A DNA stretch of 64,000 nt from Mesorhizobium sp. NZP2077 (GTDB lineage Bacteria > Pseudomonadota > Alphaproteobacteria > Rhizobiales > Rhizobiaceae): NCBI RefSeq assembly GCF_013170805.1, contig NZ_CP051293.1:2734001-2798000 (forward strand), given 5' to 3'. Of the stretch, positions 42,887 through 50,044 are shown in pieces; the stretch's first letter is position 1; the number at the start of each line of letters is the position of its first letter. The notes under the pieces are model-generated. The model was given only the letters and a program-made list of their open reading frames with translations. It made no database searches and was not told the DNA's origin. Both the position numbers and the translations under genes were made by a program.

Positions 42887-43255
42887 ATGGGTGATTTGAT
42901 CTGGTTGTCGGAAGCGCAGATGCGCCGCATCGAGCCATATTTTCCGCTGTCCCATGGGGTGCCTCGTGTCGATGATCGTCGGGTCATCAGTGGGATCATC
43001 TTCGTGATCAGGAACGGCTTGCGGTGGCGCGACGCGCCAGCGGAGTACGGCCCACCAAAAACGATCTACAATCGCTTCATTCGCTGGAGCAGGCTGGGCG
43101 TGTTCAACAAGATTTTCGCGGCACTCGCGGCGAAGGGCGGGAAGCCCGACCATCTGATGATCGATGCGACCCACCTGAAAGCCCACCGGACTGCAGCAAG
43201 TCTGCTCAAAAAGGGGATGTTCCCCGACGTATCGGACGTACCAAAGGCGGCCTGA
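42887..43255 (+). CDS. IS5/IS427 transposase, first frame (orfA)
   Basis: A 122-residue N-terminal part of a DDE transposase: LIWLSEAQMRRIEPYFPLSHGVPRVDDRRVISGIIFVIRNGLRWRDAP and LMIDATHLKAHRTAAS, which carries the first catalytic Asp. The ATG at 42887 is chosen by similarity to the usual family start. Near its end AAAAAGGGG (43208-43216), followed by the small stem GGGGA/TCCCC, allows a -1 shift into the second frame. Confidence 0.88.
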   Translation: MGDLIWLSEAQMRRIEPYFPLSHGVPRVDDRRVISGIIFVIRNGLRWRDAPAEYGPPKTIYNRFIRWSRLGVFNKIFAALAAKGGKPDHLMIDATHLKAHRTAASLLKKGMFPDVSDVPKAA

Positions 43256-43647
43256 ACTCGAAGCTACATGCCGTCTGCGACGGCAAAGGCAGACCGCTGG
43301 TGATGCTGCTGAGCGAGGGCCAGATGAGCGACTACAAAGGCGCTGCCCTCATGATCGACGCTTTGCCCAGGGCCAAAGCCTTGCTCGCAGACAGGGGCTA
43401 TGACGCCGACTGGTTCCGCGCCGCTCTCGCAGAGCGCAAGATCACCGCCTGCATCCCGTCAAAGGTCAACCGAAAGGTGACGATCCCCCACGACATCGCA
43501 CTCTATCGCCAGCGTCACAAGATTGAGAATATGTTCGGCAGGCTCAAGGATTGGCGGCGCATCCACACCCGCTATGACCGCTGTGCGCACACCTTCATGT
43601 CTGCAATCTGCATCGCAGCCACCGTCATCTTCTGGCTCAATCAATGA
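43210..43647 (+). CDS. IS5/IS427 transposase, second frame (orfB), reached by -1 frameshift
   Basis: The C-terminal part of the DDE transposase: GRTKGGLNSKLHAVCDGKGRPLVMLLSEGQMSDYKGA, LLADRGYDADWFR (second Asp) and HKIENMFGRLKDWRRIHTRYDRCA (catalytic Glu in IENMFG). Its frame lies one base back from orfA. The fusion would produce the functional transposase, as is common in this group, so the element may still be active. Confidence 0.85.
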   Translation, partial: KGDVPRRIGRTKGGLNSKLHAVCDGKGRPLVMLLSEGQMSDYKGAALMIDALPRAKALLADRGYDADWFRAALAERKITACIPSKVNRKVTIPHDIALYRQRHKIENMFGRLKDWRRIHTRYDRCAHTFMSAICIAATVIFWLNQ

Positions 43648-43660
43648 GTCCTGAGCCTAG

Positions 43661-45092
43661 CACTACTTTGGCAGATTGTTAGCGGAGAGGGCTCTGCGGC
43701 AGTGGGGACAACGGATTGGGGGCGGCTGCGCTAGCGCGGTGAGGATGGCTTGCCTGACGGCGGGTAGGCTCGGTTGGGGCGGCGGGCCAACGATTCTTTT
43801 TTCCCCCTCCCGCTTGTTTGAGGCGGCGAGATTGCAGGAAGGCGTAGGCGATCATCGTCATCAGCGCGTGCCGGTGCAGGCCGGTCCATGAGCGCCCTTC
43901 GAAGTGGTCGAGGCCAAGTTCCTCCTTGAGCTGCTGATGCGCCTGTTCGCAGACCCAGCGCGCCTTGATGGCGCCTGCGATCTGCTTGAGCGGGGTGTCG
44001 GCGGGCAAGTTGGAGAGGTAGTATTTGCGCTCGCCGGTCGAGCGGTGCTCGCCGATCACCCAGACCTCCTCGCCGGGCAGATGCTGAGCGCCCATGTCGC
44101 GGATGCGCTGGGGTGGGCCATCTGCAACCCGGACACGGACAGCGGCGAAGCGCGCCGAGAGGCGGCCTTTGGTGCCACGCCGCCAACTGACCGCGCGCCA
44201 TGGGGCTGTCTCCAGCATCGCCTTCGCGGTCATCGACTTCACATCGGGGATATGCCGCTGGCGCGGACGGCCGCGTCCGGCAACGGGAAAGATCATTGCC
44301 ACGTCGGCGGGATAGACCTTCTGCTTGAACGGGATGCCGACGGCCCAGGTAAGGCCGCGCTCGGTGAGCGCCTGCCGGAAGGGGGCGCTCAAGCCATATC
44401 CGGCATCGGCGAGCACGCAGCCAAAGCGTAGGCCGGCTGCGCGAGCCCGGTCGATCTCGGCCAGCGCGATTTCGGGCTTGGTCCTGTAGGCACGATGGTC
44501 CTCGGGCACACCGGCACGGTCGAGCCGGGCGGGATCGGAAGTCCAGCTCTCGGGCAGAAACAGCCGCAGTCCCACCATGACCGGCACTTCGCTAGAGGCC
44601 AGCGTCAGCGACACCAGCGTCTGGCAGTTGGCGTTCTTACCAAGCGCCGAGGCATATTGCGGCGCGACGCCGACCGAGTGGCGCCCCTTCTTGGGGAGCG
44701 CTGTGTCGTCCACGATCAGCCATGCATCGTTCCCGCCAACTTGTCTGTCGGCCTCCGCAAGTAGCACCTTCTCCAGCGGCCCAGCATCCCACACGCCGCT
44801 CGCGATGAAGTGGTGCAGCTGGTCATAGTTGACGCCTGCGTCGCGCGCCGCCATCGGTTGGATGCTCTTGCGATCCCCAAGGCCAATCAGCCCAGCAATA
44901 TAGGCCGGACACATCCGCGCACGCGTCTTGTGCCTCAACGCCGAGACGAACGGCTCAAGCCACTGCTCCAGATCGACTTGCCAATCCCTGTTCATGGCCG
45001 GCCCCTCCAACAGCCGACCTCTCATGAATCACGCAAAACCGCTCTTGGGAATCCTCAAACGCTCCCAGAACCAAAAAAATGCCAAAGTAATG
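43661..45092 (-). mobile_element. IS701-type insertion sequence
   Basis: A 1432-base element. Its ends CACTACTTTGGCA (left) and TGCCAAAGTAATG (right) are inverted repeats with one mismatch in 13. It is bounded by CTAG at 43657-43660 and 45093-45096, matching the four-base duplication typical of this family. It carries a single transposase gene pointing in the same direction as the CBASS operon. Its right end lies inside the TGT-like gene. Confidence 0.88.
43679..44995 (-). CDS. IS701-family DDE transposase
   Basis: A 438-residue transposase. Motifs include WLIVDDTALPKKGRHSVGVAPQY (first Asp), FGCVLADAGYGLSAPFR (second Asp) and CEQAHQQLKEELGLDHFEGRSWTGLHRH (catalytic Glu, Y-(2)-R-like region). 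ATG at 44995 follows GGAGGGG. The C-terminal 50 residues are proline-rich and basic. No frameshift or stop interrupts it, so it may be active. Confidence 0.9.
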   Translation of the reverse strand: MNRDWQVDLEQWLEPFVSALRHKTRARMCPAYIAGLIGLGDRKSIQPMAARDAGVNYDQLHHFIASGVWDAGPLEKVLLAEADRQVGGNDAWLIVDDTALPKKGRHSVGVAPQYASALGKNANCQTLVSLTLASSEVPVMVGLRLFLPESWTSDPARLDRAGVPEDHRAYRTKPEIALAEIDRARAAGLRFGCVLADAGYGLSAPFRQALTERGLTWAVGIPFKQKVYPADVAMIFPVAGRGRPRQRHIPDVKSMTAKAMLETAPWRAVSWRRGTKGRLSARFAAVRVRVADGPPQRIRDMGAQHLPGEEVWVIGEHRSTGERKYYLSNLPADTPLKQIAGAIKARWVCEQAHQQLKEELGLDHFEGRSWTGLHRHALMTMIAYAFLQSRRLKQAGGGKKNRWPAAPTEPTRRQASHPHRASAAAPNPLSPLPQSPLR

Positions 45093-45954
45093 CTAGTTCG
45101 GTCATATAATAATAATTATTATTCCAACATCGGCCATCTATTACATGAGCCGGGGTCTTTACCCCGAGATTCAAGGCGCCATAGTTTTGTTTGTAAAGGG
45201 TATGGCCTTCATGAAAAGCAAATCGCAGCCAAGTTAACCCGTCAAAAATATCCGCGCCAGCCAAGAAATAGAGAGGCGTTGTAACGGTGTCGAGGCTTCC
45301 AAACACATGTATCGGTACCCTGATCCCAGCCTCGCTGAGCGCCTTCCGCAACCTTGCAATGTTTTGCATCCGAGCCAAAATCGAGTTCCCAATCTCCTTT
45401 TCAGTAACGCCAATCGCGTCGAACCCGGCCAATCCATGGACCGCGGTGACGATGTTCTCGATTTGAAGGAGGTTTTGAGCCTCGGTCTCTGGTTTTAATA
45501 GAATCTCGCGCATCAAATCGCTGCGCCCCGGCGCCATCTTCTTTGCTCGGTCGATCTGCTGATCAATTGGCAACCGCGCCTTAGGGTGGTCATAGCTTAT
45601 GATGACACTTGGCACGCTGGGCTGCCATCGTTTCAGCTGCGCCTCATGCATCTCAGGGGTCCACTCTTTCGGAAAATGGTCCCGCTCGCCGAAGTCTGAT
45701 AATTCCGTGTCCTTCGAAGCTTCATAGCCACCACTGTCCAAAAAGATCAGTGACGCAAAATCAAAAGGGGGATTAATTTTTTTGTAATGGAGGTCGTAGG
45801 CGCTTACCAGGGTGGATCCTTCAATTATCTCCGAACTATACTCGATAATTTTTTGGACGTCTGGAAAGCCTTTGCTTGAGAATGACGGGATCAACAGCGG
45901 TGTTCTCTCAATCTCTTTGCCATTAAGCTTTAGAGAGCGACGCTGTGCTAGCAT
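45055..45954 (-). CDS. cap10: TGT-like (Cap10-like) protein of type IV CBASS, 3' end replaced by IS sequence
   Basis: A 299-residue tRNA-guanine-transglycosylase-fold protein. LIFLDSGGYEAS matches the catalytic-pocket region of the TGT family, followed by VIISYDHPKARLP, FDAIGVTEKEIG and GLTWLRFAFHEGHTLYKQNYGALN. The first 286 codons are native. From the CTAG at 45093-45096 the frame continues into the IS701 element for 13 codons and stops at 45055. The native 37-residue end is stranded at 42701-42814, so the original protein had 323 residues. The start ATG overlaps the QueC-like stop by seven bases. The loss of the C-terminus may or may not abolish activity. Confidence 0.82.
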   Translation of the reverse strand: MLAQRRSLKLNGKEIERTPLLIPSFSSKGFPDVQKIIEYSSEIIEGSTLVSAYDLHYKKINPPFDFASLIFLDSGGYEASKDTELSDFGERDHFPKEWTPEMHEAQLKRWQPSVPSVIISYDHPKARLPIDQQIDRAKKMAPGRSDLMREILLKPETEAQNLLQIENIVTAVHGLAGFDAIGVTEKEIGNSILARMQNIARLRKALSEAGIRVPIHVFGSLDTVTTPLYFLAGADIFDGLTWLRFAFHEGHTLYKQNYGALNLGVKTPAHVIDGRCWNNNYYYMTELALLWHFFGSGSV

Positions 45955-46511
45955 CCCAGTTTCTTTCTATCTAAACACGAGGCGCAGATACCGCACACGG
46001 GATCACTTCCGGTCTCGCAACTGTAAGTTAATTCAATCGGTAGCCCGCTGGATAGGTAAAAATCAAAAACATCTCTCTTTGTCCAAGAAATAAAAGGAGC
46101 TGCGACCGAAACCTTACCGTCGGTAATTTCCTCAACCAGTGTTCGGGTTTGAAATATAAACCGTTCGGTGCAGTCAAAATAAGTTACGCCTGCATGAGCT
46201 CCGATTGCAATAATATCTTCTTGCCCTCGAGTTAGAAATAAAGCGTTAAATATCAGCATAGCGTTTCGGCCAATTAACTCGCCAGCACCTAGTCGTCCTC
46301 CATTTGACACCCGATGTGACATTAGTTGGATTGAGAGTCGCGCCGCTATGGCTGCGCTGGCAGCCGCCTCACGGGAAGCAGCGGCCTGCCCGTGGTCAAT
46401 GAATAGCCCACTTACTTCAAAACCATTGGTCTGAAGGAAGTACGCACAGGCAGATGAATCGAGACCGCCACTCAAAAGCACGGTGGCCGATCTGTGCTCG
46501 CGCCCCGACAT
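45948..46511 (-). CDS. cap9: QueC-like (Cap9-like) protein of type IV CBASS
   Basis: A 187-residue PP-loop ATPase of the QueC family. The ATP motif LLSGGLDSSACAYFL is at residues 12-26. IGAHAGVTYFDCTERF matches the QueC core, and the zinc-site cysteines lie near the end (YSCETGSDPVCGICASCLDRKK). Housekeeping QueC makes preQ0 for queuosine. Here it is the first gene of a CBASS operon, with no other queuosine gene adjacent. In type IV CBASS such proteins are reported to link a deazaguanine to a protein N-terminus; I recall this from recent literature and cannot check it here. Confidence 0.85.
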   Translation of the reverse strand: MSGREHRSATVLLSGGLDSSACAYFLQTNGFEVSGLFIDHGQAAASREAAASAAIAARLSIQLMSHRVSNGGRLGAGELIGRNAMLIFNALFLTRGQEDIIAIGAHAGVTYFDCTERFIFQTRTLVEEITDGKVSVAAPFISWTKRDVFDFYLSSGLPIELTYSCETGSDPVCGICASCLDRKKLGC

Positions 46512-46852
46512 GCTTGGCCGCCCCCGTCCAAGATCAAATCACGATGCATATTGTCAATTATTTGATCAAGATTGGCAAGCCATGGCTGCTTTAGTATCCG
46601 TTTTTCTGGAAAGGCATTTTTGAAAATGCAGCGTCCGACTCAGGAGTCAGTACTCGAGATTTCCATCTTTTCGAGTTTATTTGTGTACTTCTGATCGACA
46701 CCTATGGGCTGCCCGCGCAGGCCGACCTTGCGGTCTTGCCAATTGCCGAGGCTCACGCGGAAGCGTTTTGCGATGCACCGAGGTGGCTATTTGGCACGCT
46801 GCCGTTGGGTCTCGACGGCCCAATAAATAGGGGCGTGACAACCATTCCCCAC
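46512..46852. promoter_or_regulatory. Probable promoter region of the CBASS operon (AT-rich)
   Basis: An AT-rich stretch upstream of the QueC-like start with runs such as TATTTGATCAAG and TTTTTGAAAATG. I see no reliable -35/-10 pair. A short GACTC..GAGTC palindrome lies near 46644. No supported ORF. The change back to high GC at about 46.7 kb marks the island boundary. Confidence 0.4.
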
Positions 46853-47070
46853 AGCAAAAACGTCTGCCGCTCCCGCAACGGCGCCGTGATCGCGGCAATC
46901 CCCACCTCGATCTCGCGCTTACCCGCCAGCCACACCTTCCAGCATAGACCGCAGCAGCTCCGCCTGGCCGACCAGCACCGCATCCTTCGCCGCCAAGGCC
47001 GCAAGCGTGCCCGCTTCCTGGCGCTGGGCCATGCGGTCGTCTTCCGGCTGGTGGCGGATCAGGGCTTCAG
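46853..47070 (-). repeat. Direct repeat: truncated copy of the hypothetical-gene fragment at 48196
   Basis: About 215 bases closely matching 48197-48437 in the same orientation. On the minus strand it encodes the same tail, LAGKREIEVGIAAIT..LRERQTFLL, and the same ...CPASWRWA/LAALAEKDA-type upstream part, with small indels (one spans the GVAADAM region). The two copies flank the ornithine cyclodeaminase-like gene, which suggests duplication during an insertion or unequal crossover. Confidence 0.8.
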
Positions 47071-47083
47071 CGCCAGCCTTGCC

Positions 47084-48049
47084 CTACACCACCCCCGCCG
47101 CCTGCGCGCGCATAAACGCCAGCCCGGCCACTGCGAGGTCGCCCACGGCCATGCCCCGAAACACGAACGCCGTGGCCTCGTCCGGGCTCTGCCGCCCGGC
47201 AAAATCGCCGCAGACAAGGCCCGTCAGGTCGCCGGCGACCAGCGCGGGGTCGACCATCGGTTTGGGCATCTGCTTCTCCTGCTCCAGATCGTCGACGACG
47301 ATGCGGTCGAAGCGGCGCATCGTTGCGGGCAGCCAGGGCAGTGCGAGGTCGGTGATGGCGGTGAAGCTTCCCGGTTTCAGCCAGTTGGCGTCGAGGAACG
47401 GTTCGGGTTCGGGCACCAGGGTCACGGTCGTCACCACGATGTCGGCACCCTCCAGCGCGGCCCTTGCCGTGTCGCTGCGGATGGCTTCGAGGCCACGCGA
47501 CCGTGCCATTTCGCAAAGCGCGTCGCGATTGCTCTTGCCGCGACCGAAGGCGCGGATTTCGCGCAAGGGAAAAAGGTTGGCGAAGGCCTCTAAATGGCCA
47601 CGCGATTGCACCCCGCAGCCGATGAAGGCGACGGAGGACGCATCGCTGCTGGCCATGCGCCTGGCGGCGACGGCGCTGAGGCCCGCCGTGCGCTTGGCCG
47701 TCACCCAATTGCCGTCGACCAGGGCGAGCGGCAGGCCTGTCTCGGCATCGAGCAGCGTGATCAGCGAATTGATCGTGGCCAGTCCGCGCTGGGCGTTGCG
47801 GGGGTTCACCACCAGCGACTTGGTGGCGAGCACTGATGGCACCGAGGCGACGCCGAGCGTGGCCATGAAATAGCGGTCGTCGCCCGGCCACACGGCGGCC
47901 TTCGGCGCGCACCAGACTTCGCCGCGCCGCTGGCCGACGATCTGGCGTTCGATCTCGTCGACTATGTCGGGCGTGGAGATCGCCAGGCGATCGAGAACCG
48001 CCGACGACAGATAGGGCAGGGTCTCGGCGGCCGGGGACTGGGTGTTCAT
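47084..48049 (-). CDS. Ornithine cyclodeaminase / mu-crystallin family protein
   Basis: A 321-residue NAD(P)-binding protein. MATLGVASVPSVLATKSLVVNPRN corresponds to the substrate-binding region, and VAFIGCGVQSRGHLEAFANLFPLREIRAFGR is the Rossmann start (about residues 135-165). DLALPWLPATMRRFDRIVVDD and GDLTGLVCGDFAGR are family-like. Members act as ornithine cyclodeaminase, alanine dehydrogenase or ketimine/imine reductases; the substrate cannot be told. Both flanks carry copies of the same hypothetical-gene piece. Confidence 0.87.
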   Translation of the reverse strand: MNTQSPAAETLPYLSSAVLDRLAISTPDIVDEIERQIVGQRRGEVWCAPKAAVWPGDDRYFMATLGVASVPSVLATKSLVVNPRNAQRGLATINSLITLLDAETGLPLALVDGNWVTAKRTAGLSAVAARRMASSDASSVAFIGCGVQSRGHLEAFANLFPLREIRAFGRGKSNRDALCEMARSRGLEAIRSDTARAALEGADIVVTTVTLVPEPEPFLDANWLKPGSFTAITDLALPWLPATMRRFDRIVVDDLEQEKQMPKPMVDPALVAGDLTGLVCGDFAGRQSPDEATAFVFRGMAVGDLAVAGLAFMRAQAAGVV

Positions 48050-48195
48050 CTTGTCATGTTCCCAAGGAAACCGTCAGACTACACGATGTGCGTGGGCCCG
48101 AAAGCCTTGGCGAAGCCGGCGAGTGGTTCGTGGAGGCGGCTCATCCCCGGCGGAAGGGAGGATTGGCGAGCCGCCTGTCGCTTTCATCGCTCACC

Positions 48196-48639
48196 TCACA
48201 GCAAAAACGTCTGCCTCTCCCGCAACGTCGCCGTGATCGCGGCAATCCCCACCTCGATCTCGCGCTTGCCGGCCAGCATCGCATCCGCCGCGACCCCCTC
48301 CAGCATCGACCGCAGCAGCTCCGCCTGGCCGACCAGCACCGCATCCTTCTCCGCCAGCGCAGCCAGCGTGCCCGCTTCCTGGCGGTAGCGCTGGGCCATG
48401 CGGTCGTTTTCCGGCTGGTGGCGGATCAGGCCTTCCAGCGCGCCGACCTCGCGGCCCAGGCGCTCGAGCGCCTGGGCGTTGGCGACGACTGTCGCATCGG
48501 GGAAGGGGTTGGCCCGCGTCGGCGGCTGGATGTTCTCGCGGCGGTAGCGGGCCTCGGCCTCGTCGACGGCCGCCCGGGCGCACCCCAGATCCGCCGAGGT
48601 GCGCCGGATTGGAAACCGGAAGATCAGGTTATGCCGCAA
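48196..48639 (-). CDS. Conserved-looking hypothetical protein, perhaps 5'-truncated
   Basis: A frame of 147 residues that is helical and charged (ARAAVDEAEARYRRENIQPP, ALERLGREVGALEGLIRHQPENDRMAQRYRQEAGTLAALAEKDAVLVGQAELLRSMLEG), predicted coiled coil, with the tail KREIEVGIAAITATLRERQTFLL. The first 12 residues look unrelated to the rest, so the true start may be lost. A partial second copy lies at 46853-47070. Function unknown. Confidence 0.5.
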   Translation of the reverse strand: MRHNLIFRFPIRRTSADLGCARAAVDEAEARYRRENIQPPTRANPFPDATVVANAQALERLGREVGALEGLIRHQPENDRMAQRYRQEAGTLAALAEKDAVLVGQAELLRSMLEGVAADAMLAGKREIEVGIAAITATLRERQTFLL

Positions 48640-48732
48640 ACTCTGGAAACCCGACGCATCGTTTACCGTCGCCTAATCCGCTGACACGGCAAACTATGCC
48701 ATCAGCAACAGGTTTGCGGTGAAGGGGAACGA

Positions 48733-49128
48733 TCACTGTTCCTCTTCTTGTTCCTGCGCGCCGCTGTTCCAGTCGAAGGTTGCCCATTTGGTGCAGGTCG
48801 ACCGAGCGCCGAAGCCGCCGCGGTCGCAGGCCTGAGCACTGTAGGTGCCACTGTCTCCCGGCTCCCTGTCGAACGAATAGCCGTTGCCGACTTCGATCTG
48901 ATCCCCAGGATTGGTCTTGAAATTGAAATGGGTGGTCCTCGAGAGTTTGCTGGACAGCGAGATGCGCACCTTGCCGCCATAGTATTTCACCGAGCCGCAA
49001 ACGCCGTTGATGCATTTGCGCGGCACGGTAGTGCTGTTGGCGTAGGCTGTACTGGGTGCCACCAGTGGGATCATCAGAACGGCAATTGTCGAGGCCGCGG
49101 CGAGTGTTTTCGTCAAGGTGCTGAGCAT
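48733..49128 (-). CDS. Small secreted hypothetical protein
   Basis: A 131-residue protein with a clear Sec signal peptide (TKTLAAASTIAVLMIPLVAPSTAYA, cleavage near residue 29). The mature part has four Cys (KCINGVCG, QACDRG, TCTKW), probably two disulphides, and ends in an acidic tail GAQEQEEEQ. ATG at 49128 follows GAAGGA; an ATG at 49164 would lengthen the signal region. I recognise no family. It is divergent from the start of the YcaO/peroxidase locus. Confidence 0.7.
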   Translation of the reverse strand: MLSTLTKTLAAASTIAVLMIPLVAPSTAYANSTTVPRKCINGVCGSVKYYGGKVRISLSSKLSRTTHFNFKTNPGDQIEVGNGYSFDREPGDSGTYSAQACDRGGFGARSTCTKWATFDWNSGAQEQEEEQ

Positions 49129-49470
49129 GGATCGAATTCCTTCTACGTTTGCGTTGAGGTTCATTGTCAACCGCTCGGCCGCCCGCTCTGACAGATGTCT
49201 GGAAAGCCTTGCAGTGACGATGTGTTGGACAATCCAGCGTGAATTCACTGTGAACTGAAAATTGGCCTGCTCCTGGCTTCGCATCCCGGTGAACGCCGAT
49301 CGGAAGCCTTTTCCAACCCACGCCGGCGTCGCTGTCGCAAGACGAGGCGACCAAGCGTCATCTGCCGGGGTGACAACGTGAACTGCCAAGGCTCGGCCGC
49401 ATGGTGGCGCAATTCACGATCGGATCACGCAGAGGGCCGCAAAGCAGGCGTCATTAAGGAGGAACCCGAG
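49129..49470. promoter_or_regulatory. Divergent promoter region
   Basis: Between the secreted protein gene and the small protein at 49471. The segment AATTCACTGTGAACTG (49242-49257) contains a short palindrome TTCACTGTGAA that could be an operator. No supported ORF in it. Confidence 0.35.
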
Positions 49471-49911
49471 ATGACGCTCAACATCGACAAATCGCTGAAC
49501 GCGGCTGCAGGCAAAAATTCGGCTCGTGATCGAGCATCTTCTTTGATCGTCCCACAGATGCACCTGCCAGCTTTGCGCAGGGCATTGACGGATCGAATGT
49601 CCGGCCCAGGCGGCGCCTACAACATCGGAAACCTCATTGGTCTCTGTCCGGGGATTACGGCGCGGATGCTCGTATCCGACGATTTCAACCAACGTCCCTG
49701 GGCAGGCGCGCCGGCCGCCATAACCCACGAAGCTGGCTTCATGAACTCGTCAACTCGGTGCCCGCAGATGGTTTCGGCGACGCCGGAGGCCATTCTTCCG
49801 CTTCTCCAGCGCAGCATCGGTTTCGAGCACAACGAACCGCCAAAGCCCGTCCTGCTGCCCACCATCCCTGTCTTGCGCAGATCACATGTATCGAGTGCCG
49901 GCTCCGGATAG
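49471..49911 (+). CDS. Small hypothetical protein, first gene of the exporter/peroxidase strand
   Basis: A 146-residue protein starting MTLNIDKSLNAAAGKNSARDRASSLIVPQMHL with an excellent AAGGAGG site nine bases before the ATG. There is no signal peptide. The middle has PGGAYNIGNLIGLCPGI; Cys occurs twice. I recognise no domain. Its position before an EamA transporter and near a YcaO protein makes it one of the possible substrate peptides of that locus, but no leader motif is recognisable. Confidence 0.55.
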   Translation: MTLNIDKSLNAAAGKNSARDRASSLIVPQMHLPALRRALTDRMSGPGGAYNIGNLIGLCPGITARMLVSDDFNQRPWAGAPAAITHEAGFMNSSTRCPQMVSATPEAILPLLQRSIGFEHNEPPKPVLLPTIPVLRRSHVSSAGSG

Positions 49912-50044
49912 CTCACGAGCCGGGCAGCAACAGGCGCATCCTTCCGGGCAACACCATTCACCTCGACGACGGCGGGGTCGGTCGACCCTGGTCACCACTT
50001 TCAAACCCGATCACAAACCTTTGGAGCCATTGCCCGCTGCGGCG

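Larger units (their letters stand above)
42815..43656 (+). mobile_element. IS5-family (IS427-type) insertion sequence
   Basis: An 842-base element with terminal inverted repeats GCTCAGGAC...GTCCTGAGC (about 15 of 19 terminal bases match). It is bounded by CTAG at 42811-42814 and 43657-43660. It contains two overlapping transposase frames. It is oriented against the CBASS operon and abuts an IS701-type element that shares the right-hand CTAG. Confidence 0.9.

Noticed and set aside
45948..46511. QueC-like gene as part of a normal queuosine pathway
   Set aside because: No queD, queE or queF lies nearby; it overlaps a TGT-fold gene and leads into a CD-NTase, SLATT and OGG-like set, which fits type IV CBASS better.
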